This document shows positions 1-9,501 of a stretch of 21,652 nucleotides of DNA, piece by piece. Source of the DNA: Ectocarpus siliculosus (taxonomy: Eukaryota; Sar; Phaeophyceae; Ectocarpales; Ectocarpaceae); assembly GCA_000310025.1 (NCBI GenBank), contig FN649753.1, forward strand, positions 655,829 through 677,480. The letters run 5' to 3'. The notes beneath the pieces were generated by a model, which was not told where the DNA came from, searched no databases, and was given only the letters and a program-made list of their open reading frames with translations. The translations under genes and the position numbers were made by a program. The number at the start of each line of letters is the position of its first letter. Positions within the stretch are counted from its first letter, which is position 1.

Positions 1-328
1 CTTTTGGCAAAGTAAAAAGACAAGAAAAACTTTTGCGTTCCCCCCAGGAAGGAACGATTGCCCATGGGGGAGGGGTCCTGGGGGAACAACACTTACGGGG
101 ACCGGGGGGCCAATGGTTCCGTTTCGTTTCCAAGTTGTTTTGTTGTTTCTTTCCCCCCCCCCCCCCGGGTTACAGGGGGTTTGGGTGGGTTTTCCCGTTG
201 GGTATGGTTTTTCATCCAGCTCCCCCCCCCCCCCCCAAAACAAATTTTACCCCCCCCCCCCCCCCCCCCAACCGCATTCATGTTCACCAGACCCAACACC
301 CCTTACCCTCCCTCCCTCCCCAACGCAG
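1..328 (+). other. 3' part of an intron of the glucosidase II alpha gene, rich in poly-C
   Basis: No coding segment is recognisable here. The stretch lies just upstream of the first visible exon of the GH31 gene and ends in an AG acceptor at 327-328. It contains three long C tracts on the sense strand: about 14 C at 153-166, 15 C at 222-236 and 20 C at 250-269. Open frames across it are low-complexity proline or glycine artefacts of these tracts. The last C tract lies about 58 bases before the acceptor and may serve as an extreme polypyrimidine tract. That role is inferred. Confidence 0.6.
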
Positions 329-1680
329 CAAGCAACGCCTGCGTCGGAGTTCCCTCATGATGGCGAGCGACCCGTACACCCTGGTGGTGGCCCTCGACGA
401 TGGGGGCCGCGCGGATGGGAATCTGTACCTCGACGACGAGGAGTCCTACGACTACCGCGACACGGAGGGGGGCGGCGGGAGGACGACGCGGCGTTTTTCG
501 TTCGAGGGAGGCGTTCTCAAGGGGAGGGTCGTCGAGGGGAGCGGCACCTACAGCCCGGCCAACACGTGAGTTTTTTTTTGTGGTGGTGGTGGTGGTGGTG
601 GTGGTGGTGGTGGTGGTGGTGGCCGCGGTGCGGTTGTTGCTGCTGTTGTAGTTGGTCTTGTTGGTAGTTGATGTTGCTGTCGTCATCGTCATGATCCAAT
701 GTTGTTGTTGTCTTCAGTCGTAGTCGTTGTCGTTGCTGTCTTCAGTTGTAGTCGTTGTCGTTGCTGTCTCTTTGCATGTCTTAATGTATGCATCAGAAGC
801 ATCGACCGCGGTTGCCGGCTGACGATCGACCAATCGAAGACGCCTGCCTTTGCTGTACAAGAGCCGTACCTCAGATGTGCGTGTGCCCGGCGGCCGTCGA
901 CCCGTGCTTTTTGTTTCTTCAGTTTCTTGTGTTTTTGATTTTTGTCGTTTCTTCATCCATGCTCCCCTCATAATGTCGAACTACGCTAATCGTCTTGTCG
1001 GATGGAATGTGGTGGTGGTTTGAAAGCCCATGCCTCCCGGCCGCCGTTGATCGCTGGGGAGCCAATCCGCTGCCCTGGCTGATTTCCCTCGTTGTTGTCT
1101 AGTAGGTGTAGCTGCTAGCTTTGTCCGCAGCTTCAGGTCTTGTGCGTTTTCTTTGTTTGTGGCGGTTGGGCTGTTTCGACTATAAAGAGAACAAGACCAC
1201 ACTTTTTTGTATGTATAAGCATTAAGCTTCTTCCTGTCTTGTGTATTGAAAAGTCAATGCGGTGTTTGTTTGCGTGGCACCAAACTCCTCTTCCTCGCTG
1301 TCGTGTGTATTTGCAAGACTGACACACAAAGCACAATCCGTGTTGGTGTGCATAGCATCAATCTTCGACTATTTACTCATATCTTCCACAATCCGTGTTT
1401 GTATGCACCGTACATGTATCAATCCTCGACACTCGCATCTTCTTTGGGATTTGCGTTTTTTTTTATTTCAACGAGCAGGATCGAGCGCGTGGTGATCGTG
1501 GGCGTGAACGCCGCGCCTTCGTCGGTTACCCTTCACATGGCCGCCGCGGCGGGAACAGCATCGTCGCTCGATTTCACGTACGACGCCCTCACCCGCGTTG
1601 TTACCGTACGCAAGCCCGATGTGTGCGTGGTAGACGACTTCGACCTCACGCTGAGCTTCGCGGCCGGGTCGACCAGCTAA
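329..1680 (+). CDS. GANAB: Glucosidase II alpha subunit (GH31), C-terminal two exons, 5' partial
   Basis: This is the C-terminal end of the ER alpha-glucosidase that removes the two inner glucoses from N-linked glycans during the calnexin/calreticulin cycle. Exons are 329-565 and 1479-1680 (stop TAA 1678-1680), joined by an intron with a GTGAGT donor at 566 and an AG acceptor at 1477-1478. They encode 145 residues after a split codon. The first exon begins in phase 2 and reads KQRLRRSS, then DPYTLVVALDDGG and LYLDDEESYDY. The second opens with IERVVIVGV and ends with a VTVRKPDV segment. This order (RRSS, DPxTLxVAL, xLFLDDGxxxxY, RRFSF, IERVVIxG, LRKPG) is the distal beta-sandwich of GANAB/plant RSW3 as known from the family. 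The GH31 catalytic barrel and both catalytic aspartates lie outside the window. Other GH31 enzymes such as lysosomal alpha-glucosidase are less likely because the IERVVI and RKP motifs are typical of glucosidase II. No in-frame stop or frameshift is seen. Confidence 0.9.
580..622 (+). repeat. (TGG)n microsatellite in the last glucosidase II intron
   Basis: About 14 tandem TGG triplets begin just after a T9 run and the 5' splice site of the last intron. The tract lies within 15-60 bases of the donor. Open frames through it (poly-Val, poly-Trp, poly-His) are artefacts. Confidence 0.9.
710..765 (+). repeat. Two tandem copies of a 28-bp unit
   Basis: The units 710-737 and 738-765 both start GTCTTCAG and end GTTGTCGTTGCT, and differ at one base. 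They lie inside the last intron of the glucosidase II gene, in a TTG/TCG-rich stretch. No function is evident. Confidence 0.8.
1332..1442 (+). repeat. Imperfect direct repeat, period about 55 bp
   Basis: The two copies begin at 1332 and 1387 with CACAATCCGTGTT and both contain ATCAATC(T/C)TCGAC, followed by ATCTTC. They lie near the 3' end of the last glucosidase II intron (566-1478). The rest of that 913-bp intron shows no gene. Confidence 0.7.
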
Positions 1681-4146
1681 TAGCCGGCACTTTTCTCTGC
1701 CATGCTGCTGCTGGTGCTGCTGCTGTGATCTTGGCCGCTGACATCCCTACTACTTGATAGGGATTACAGAGTGGCCAATGTCGACCGTAAAAAGCTGCTG
1801 CTGCTTTGTCAGGTCTATATCGTGGTTGATCGACTGCTTGGCAGTGTTTCCTGTCTCTCGGTTGCTTCGTCTTAAATCTATGTTTCTTTGTTTTTTGTTT
1901 TTGTTTCTTTATTCTTTATTGTTTGTCCGTGTGTTTGGGGTGTACTTTGTGGCGCGTCCTCGCTAGCGCGAACGGTCATGTAGAACGACGGCAACCGTTG
2001 TCTTAACGGGCGTGTTTCTTGACGACAATCGGCGTTGGCCAATTATTCTGTCACCACGCATGTGGGTCTGTTGTTGTGCTTTTTTTTTTTTTTTTGTCAT
2101 GTGGACCTTGCTTTTGGTGTGCTTCTGCAGGACGGAGCTCTGACCTTTGACGAAGGGCGTTGCGCAAGAAGGCGGTGTTGGGGTGGGTAGAGGTTGGGAC
2201 GGCGTTTGCAGCCAAACACAAACAGCATGACGACGTGGAAAAAAAAAACCGGACAGAAAGACGTTGAAAGTTCGGCGAGATTGTGTGAGCGTGCGTGTTT
2301 TCTGTGCCTTTAGTCTTGCTCTGCTTTTTGCGGCTTTCTTGCGGGCAGTAGTTTTCATTTTCGTGCATGGATTATCCACGGATATCGGGGTAAACTTAGG
2401 AGAACCAACGCGGGAGTGGGCGAGATGAAGAAGAAGAGATAACAATCTCGTGGAAGGTGTGTGACGCAGGTTTCAAGCTTGTCTACAATACGGAAACCAA
2501 TATTCCGTTGAGTACCTTGAGTTGAATTTTGTCCACAGAAAGGAAGTTCCTGAAATATCCCGTGCACTCCTTCGTTTCTTCTCGGGGTATCGCCCTGTTG
2601 TCGTTGTGGTTGCCTCATGTAGTGTTGGCGTGTGCTCGAAAAAAGCAACACGGGAACGCTCTCATCGAGAATAAATGCGTTTTTGCCCGGAACGGAAGTG
2701 AGGACCCTATGGAACGTTCGGTGTGGATGGGTGGATGGGTGGCATTGTCTACGACAGTTTCTTTATGTGGTGGGCAAGTCGACGCGGGGCGGGTTTCTCT
2801 TTGCCACGTTGCGCTGCTCGTGTCGCGCCGCCGTTCGACATGGCGACACTGGAACCTCTACCTGATGCTGTTGTGGTTGGGTTCCATTTCAGTTGAGTTT
2901 TGGCTTCTCCACGAAGGAGGAGTTGCAACGGCAACAATATTCATTCGCTCTCGACGCTTGTCAGACGGACGTCGCTCTGAAATAGTTGAGGCCGTTGTGA
3001 CTTTGTGCCAAACGATGCGATTCGCTTCTGCTGCCGGCGAGGAGAAGTGTGCTTGTCAATGACTTCAACGAACCATCAAGTGCTGAGAGAGAAATGAATC
3101 ACCTACGACCCGCAAAAAGCCGGCCAAATATCCGTCATACGTAGTGTTGCGCACCCTGACGTTCTTGTGTGTGTGTTTCGTCCACTTTTTCCCCTGGACC
3201 TTACCTTGACACGTCCCTGTACGCTTGGACACACCAGCTGGGGTGACACAGGAGGGAGGGGGAGGGCTACCAAGTAGGAGTGTCTTTTTATTTCTCTCTT
3301 TCGCCTTCTTTGATCTGCGCTGCTGACACAAGTTCCGCGCGCTCTCTACCTAGTAGTTATAGGCGTCGCATCTCAGTCCACAGATGAAACGTCCTCCTTC
3401 GATGGTTGCAGCAGCGAACCCCTCAACACCCTTTTGACACAACAAACAAAAGGCCGCCGCGCGTGCAAGGTCATAACACCTTTCTGCGCGACGAGCCCGA
3501 GCAAGCTTTGATTTGAAAGAATCGACGCAGCGAGAAACAGAACAGAGGTACATAGTCGCCCATCAACAGCTAGAGCCGGGCTTACCAGTCATCCATCTCT
3601 GAGTACATGGGAAAAAAACTTCGGCCGCCTCGAAAACACTGCCGAGATAGGGAGATATCACTGGATGAACTGGTCAAGGGAACGTGCACGCGCAGAAAAA
3701 AAGTTGCATGTTTGCCGCGTCGGCGAGCACTGTGTAGGGAGGTTGGATCTGCCACCGACACCTCGCAGTAACGCAAGCGACGTCGGAATGCCGTTCAACC
3801 GAGGGTGTGTTCTCAGCGGAGGCGCGCGACCCTCGGGCGCAGGTGGTGAGGCTGTAGACGTCGTTACGCCGTAACGGAGTTGGCCAGGAGTTCCTTAGAT
3901 CTGCCGCACGGTCATGTGTAGCAATTGTTTGATTTTCGGTCCCAAGGAACAGAGAGCACGGAGAAGCAGGGTGAAAAATTGTGGGTTAGTCGCAAATATT
4001 TCCTGTGAATACGTATGTCTGTTCAGATACCAAGTGCCCGTTGGCAAAACATCTTGTTTTATCGAGACTATCGACGAAGAAGGCATTCGTTGTGGTGAAA
4101 AGTACCCGTAAGAAACCAAAGATTATATCTTTTCTCAGACGCCACC
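1681..4146. other. Intergenic region between convergent genes; no gene recognised
   Basis: This 2.5-kb stretch lies between the stop codon of glucosidase II (+) and the stop codon of the EFCAB10-like gene (-), so it should hold both 3'UTRs. Several open frames of 60-180 codons exist on both strands (for example 2529-3062 + and 1963-2445 -). They show no domain, no conserved motif and no exon-like flanks, and I treat them as chance. A T15 tract lies near 2080-2094. No tRNA-like or other RNA gene was recognised by eye. Confidence 0.6.
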
Positions 4147-5583
4147 TCACATGCACGATCGAAACTCGTCCTTGGATATTCGCTTGTGTTTCGGCGCACC
4201 GACGCTCGGGTCGTCAATCCCCAGGGTCTTGAGCGCTGAACCCGGGGGTGGCAAAGGGGAAGATGAGAGACACAATTTTGAACAAACTACAGTAGGAACC
4301 TTCTGCAGGGAATGCTGCCGGTTGATTGAAAGAGACGGGGGCGGGGGCGGAAGTAAGCGGTTTCGAGCACCAGTTCAGTTGACGAAGAAACCAACGGGCG
4401 CGTTGTGGAATTAATTCCATCGGGCCCCCAGAAAGACGGCCTCTTGTCGCCTGGTATGAGGGCATGTTCCGTTTCCCCCTCCGCTTGTTCATCGTGTTTC
4501 CATCAATGACGTTCATCTCCGTGATATGTAGACACCGCAACGAGATTGCCAGGCAACGCGAGGCGCCACTCACCGTTCTCGTACTGCTCGTGGGAAATAT
4601 GACCCCGGCCCGTGGGATCGAACAGTGAGAACATGGCATCGATATCCTCGTCCGTGAAGAATGTAGTCTGCGACATAAGACAATGATGCGGCGTGAGGGG
4701 ATGAGGGAGGAGGGGTTGTCCCCATCGGCACACGATGAACTGGGAGCAACCCTGATGGCATTCTGTCGTCTTACTCTCTTGGATGGGTTGCTGCATAGAC
4801 CTTGTACCTAACTCTACATGGTGACGATATCGAACTGTGTTAGGACGGTTCATCGGATAGTTTTCTTGATGGTAGACAATATTGCTAGTGCCGTTATTGT
4901 CTTCATATTGATATTGGTTCCGGTCTCTGGTCAGTACCTCCTAGTACCTGCACCGGTCCGACTTTGGGGTCACACTTCAGTACATCAACGCATTCTGGTG
5001 TACGTTCACTCGTCTTGGCGATCTGGCACACAAGCCGAGAAATGCCGGAAGCAGAAGTAAGTCTGTAGACTATCCCACTGAAAGGATGCGTACCGGCGTC
5101 CCTTGCCCCTGGGCGGATTTCAGAGTGCCGAGTACTTCCAGGAGGAACTTGTTGGGGTCCTTTGGCCGGTGGTACATCACTCTTGTGCCCAGTTCCTTAA
5201 GATCACAGCGTAAGAACACGAGAGTCCCGTATGCGGAGAAGTGCGACGGTTGATAAGCTAAGACGTTCGTATTTCCGTCGTTACCCCAGGCCATGGTTGA
5301 ATCGTTGAACGGGCAGCATCCAGATACGAAGAAACCACTCAACTGCTGTCCTTGTAGTACTTTACTGAGTATCGCCGTTTCTTCGATTCAAACACAGATC
5401 GCCTACTTACTGCTACAAAGGTGTCTACCACACACCACGTCTTGCTCGACATGAGAATATGAATCCCTGCTTCGTCTACAGCAGTACTACACCTACATAG
5501 TCTACATGGCGCTGCACCTGGAAGAGCTTGTTGATATTATGTTCTTCGATGTATGCTTGGGCATCCTCGCGCGGGTCCAGCAT
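4147..5583 (-). CDS. EFCAB10: EFCAB10-like protein: RIIa-type motif plus degenerate EF-hand, four exons, complete
   Basis: Exons in order of transcription are 5583-5518, 5195-5094, 4667-4574 and 4235-4147 (TGA at 4149-4147). They encode 116 residues. All three introns are GT-AG, in phases 0, 0 and 1. The start ATG at 5583-5581 has the context AAAATGC and an in-frame TAG four codons upstream. Residues about 8-45 form an RIIa/DPY-30-like helix pair (AYIEEHNINKLFQ, then ELGTRVMYHRPKDPNKFL). Residues about 57-90 form an EF-hand (TDEDIDAMFSLFD loop, then QYENALKTLGI), and the tail has KRISKDEF. Gene length and domain order match animal EFCAB10 (roughly 120-130 residues). In the EF loop DPTGRGHISHEQ, position 12 is Gln instead of Glu/Asp and position 5 is Arg, so calcium binding is doubtful. 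RIIa-type domains dock on amphipathic helices of anchoring proteins, commonly in the axoneme; the axonemal role here is inferred from the family and from the head-to-head SPAG6 neighbour. Confidence 0.85.
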
Positions 5584-6005
5584 TTTGAGCCCCCTACTCG
5601 CTGCTCTGTTCTCTCCCAAGTAGACTACAGCAGTAGACGTTGCTTAGATATTGTCCTCACACGCTGCGCGGCTGCCGCCAATTGCGCCGCATTTTGACGT
5701 TTCGTCAATTGCGCCGCTCCCTGTATGCACGCGCACAATAGAGAGTATCGTAGCATCATAGCCCTCTCCTCTCTCCCTTTGTGATACCCAGCCTTTATCA
5801 CCCACCTTCTGCTTGTTCGAAGCGAGCCAAACATCCGGCAAGGAGGCATAAGAGGCAACCAGCTGTCCGTGAAGGTGTACTTGAAAGCACGTTCTGACTC
5901 GCTCATTCGCTGTTTCTCGCGAACGGCTCGCTCGTCGGCGGGAGTGTAACTAGGAGCGACCACTACAGGGCGAATACCATATAGCTGTAGTGCGCACCAG
6001 TCATC
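5584..6005. promoter_or_regulatory. Shared upstream region of two divergent axonemal genes
   Basis: This 422-bp segment separates the start codons of the EFCAB10-like gene (-) and SPAG6 (+), so it must contain both 5'UTRs and core promoters unless a 5' noncoding exon lies elsewhere. It holds a 12-bp perfect direct repeat CAATTGCGCCGC at 5679-5690 and 5706-5717. Between and partly overlapping these is a perfect inverted repeat TTGACG-TTT-CGTCAA at 5694-5708. TGACG half-sites are typical bZIP targets, so a bZIP-type site is a reasonable guess only. No TATA box at a convincing position and no clear RFX X-box palindrome were seen. Transcription start sites cannot be placed from sequence alone. 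Confidence 0.55.
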
Positions 6006-9000
6006 ATGAGTGGCGTCTCAGTGTTACAGCACTTCGAGGCGTACCAGAAGGCGCGCGTGACGTTCGTTCAGGCCGTCGCCGAAGCCGCCACAAGACCGCA
6101 GAACATCGAGGTCATGCAGAACGCGGGAGTCATGCAGCTTCTCCGGCCCCTGCTCCTCGATAACGTGAGAGAGATCGAAGCGGTGCATTCGCTTGCACTG
6201 AACCAGAGCGTAAACAGTCTACGGCTTCCACTCACGAAGTCAAATTCGTGTGCTGTCTCGCGTTCGTGGTGTTTTACCGGCCTTGTTCTTTATGGCGAGG
6301 AGGCCCCCGCGAAGGGGAGATGTCGGAAAATGCAACTGCTACACATAGATTCACCTCGTCCAATTATACCGAGGCGACGCGGGCGGTTCCCTTGATTTGG
6401 TTGTCTTCACACTTTAATTTTTGTTCTGATCTCTATCGAATAGTTCCCTCTGGGATGCAGTCGGTGTTCGACACTGTACCACTGTTTGTAGTGGTTGGGA
6501 AAAGGGAGCATTGCCATTTTTCTACAGTGTATGGAGATTTCTTGTACAAGTACAACTACAAAAATATTGCGATCCACGGTTCTTTCAAAGGAAACTGCAG
6601 CAGTTTTTGGCATGCCTTTACAATCAACGACCATTGCTTCACGGTGGGTCCTACAGAAGTCCAGTCTGTCATGGTGCTCCTTAACCCCGTAGATTTGATT
6701 CGAATCTGTACATCGGCGGCATCAACTTTGCTCAAGCGACCAACATAGCCTTCAATCTTGCTTGATGTTCGGCGAGTATATGGTAGACGTTTTACAGTAC
6801 AGTACACATGAGGTGACCCTCCCCCTTGTAACAGAAACGTATATCCAACCTTCGGCGACGGCGCGATCATTGGGCAGGTGCCTAGCATCCAGCAGTCGGC
6901 CGCCTTGGCGCTAGGCCGCCTGGCCAACTACAGCGACGACCTCGCCGAAGCGGTGGTCGGAAACGAGATACTCCCTCAACTGGTGTACTCTCTCTCGGAG
7001 CAGAACAGGTTCGACCGCTGCACGGCCTTTCATGCACAGAACGTGTTTCCCGTTCATGGCACTCTCCCTCCCCTCGTTCATTCAACCGTACGTAGGTTCC
7101 TCTCGATTGCACGGCCCGTTCTAAGACCAATATAATGGGGTAGTGTTGTCACCTGGGATGAGAGTCCCGAAGAGACGATCCTCTCTGTCCAAACTAGTGT
7201 ATTGTAACGGTCTCGAAAGCGGTAACGTCGTTTGGCATCGAAGGGTTAGGTGTCTGATGAGCTATCGTACACATGCGGACGGCGAAAAAGCAAAATATTT
7301 TATGCCCTGCGGCGAAATTGTGGCCGGGTTTCGGTGACTCGGATGTATCGTTCTGGAGGAAAGGGGAACTTGCACAGCTACAAGCAGTCCAAACATGCCT
7401 TCGGCCTGTATTTACAGACGTATGACGTCGAGGTGCAAAGGGGCACCCTGACTTAGCTTTATTTTGATATTAGCCTCTAAAGCGAGAAAAAAATCGACCC
7501 CATGAACCAAGCCAAATACTAATCAACAGCGACATCGCTGAGCGCGTTCCATCTGCTGTTTGGGGATGTTCCATCGAGTGTATACGATTGGGGACGTCCG
7601 TAGCCCCGAAAAACCGTTCGCCTTGCTCTGTCCCAACCTCCCGCCCGTGTTGCGTGCGCGAGGAAGGTTTTACAAGAAGGCCGCGGCGTTCGTTCTCAGG
7701 GCGGTGGCAAAACACTCGCCTGATCTGGCGCAGGCTGTAGTGGATTCGGGGGCACTAGACGCCCTCGTCCCCTGCCTCGAGGTACATGTTTTGTCGCACC
7801 CTTACGCGTAGTAGTCTCCCCGTCCTTCTGGCTCGGGTTTTGTTGGAGACTTACGATCCAGGGTAACGCGGTAGAGAGTTGTACTTGCGGGGTGTTGCCT
7901 TCGTTTCACACCGAGAGCAGAAACAGGGACACTCGACTTCCTCAAAGGTATTGCTACAAAGTACTTGCGTCTAAGAGCCTCTCTTTGAACAAAGCGTTTC
8001 GCTGGATGCGGTGAAAAACCTCGCGCGCGCTGGAAGGCCCTGCTGCACGCCAGCAAAAACATGTGTTCTTCGAGATGTACGCAGATGTGCGTTCGAGTCT
8101 GTCAAGCGAGGGCTTTGCTCAAACAGGGTCAGGTGCACAATATTGTATCTATCGTTGGCGGTTCGCCTAACCGTCTTCACGCACACAAGGGATGTCAAAA
8201 TAGCTTTTTTTGAGTGATGCATGTGCTCAAGGCTGCCTGGCGTGATCCCTCGAAGCGTGTGCGTGCAACCTCTTCACCAAGATCGTGTCCGAAACCTCAG
8301 CTCGCCTTTGACGTTCGTTGTTTGGTCTCGCCTGCGCGAATGACACCAGGAGTTCGACCCAACCGTCAAGGAGGCGGCGGCGTGGGCCATCGGCTACATT
8401 GCGCAGCACACGGCCGGTGAGTGAGGGAGTCGTATGCATACAAGCTCGAAGAGGGGGGAAACTCACCTTGGTATTCGTTGAACGGCTTGCTTTCAAGCGA
8501 TACAGCAACATGTAGGAAGATGCTCAGGTTGAAAGTGTGGCCATGTGTGACGGTTCTGCATGCGTGGTGCTTTCGACCAGCGAATAGGCGCGCGCAAGAA
8601 GCATTCGCAATATTTCCCTGGTCCCCTGTCCAACCTCGGCGAGCACCAACTGCTCTCCCGAGCTCCTCGATTTGATGCTTTCACAAGAAGAATACCGTAA
8701 GGTTGCGAGTCAGCGCACAGGGGTGCGATCGATTTTCAAAGCGTAATTTCTCCACAACCAGAAGGGTGCGAGAGCCAACTGATACTTCTCAGGAAAGATC
8801 TCGATGAGATATTTCCAAAAACCCCCTTTCCGGCAGTGGTAACTTCCTGGTTGGGGAGAAATTGCGCTTAGAAAGTCTCTCGCACCCCTGTGCACTGACT
8901 CGCAACCTTAAGGTACTCTCGGCCTCTAACTCCAGCATCTCTGCTCATTGCGAACAAGTCGTTCCTCACCCGAGAATAAACACACACCTAGCGCGAATCA

Positions 9001-9447
9001 TCTGCCACCCAGCACAGCTGACACGACCTCGGAGCCAACAGGCACGCGCATATTTCCCCACAACTCACACCCAACTGCCTACGCCCCGCTCCGCGTTCAT
9101 TCTCGGTTGTGCTTCTCGTACCCGATCGTTGATTGCCACCGCATTGCGCGTACACGCGCATGGTCACGCTCGCACCCCGCGGGACCGGTCCATCAGACCT
9201 CGCCCAGAACGTTCTCGACGCGGGAACCGTTCCTCTGCTGGTGCTGTGCATCCAGGAGCCCGAGATCACCCTCAAGCGTATCTCCGCCTCTGCGATGAGC
9301 GACGTCTGCAAGCACACGCCGGAGCTGGCGCAGGCGGTGGTGGATGCCGGGGCCGTGGCGTACCTGTCCCCCCTCATCATGCACCCGGACTCCAAGCTGA
9401 AGCGCCAGGTTAGCTGATCGTTGATCGGGAGAGCAAGTGAGCGAGCG

Positions 9448-9501
<54 letters not shown>

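Noticed and set aside
33-692. Overlapping open frames rich in Pro, Gly, Thr, His or Val on both strands
   Set aside because: They are translations of poly-C tracts and the TGG microsatellite. Only 329-565 on the + strand carries glucosidase II homology.
1963-2445. 160-codon - strand frame and neighbouring frames in the first intergenic region
   Set aside because: Lys/Thr/Gln-rich, with no domain, no exon-type flanks and no consistent continuation.
2529-3062. 177-codon + strand frame
   Set aside because: No recognisable motif, and it lies between two convergent genes where 3'UTRs are expected. Most likely a chance frame.
5625-5963. 112-codon - strand frame upstream of the EFCAB10-like start, beginning MVAPSYTPADER
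   Set aside because: It falls in the shared upstream region and shows no homology. An in-frame stop precedes the ATG at 5583, and no junction is needed to complete the protein.
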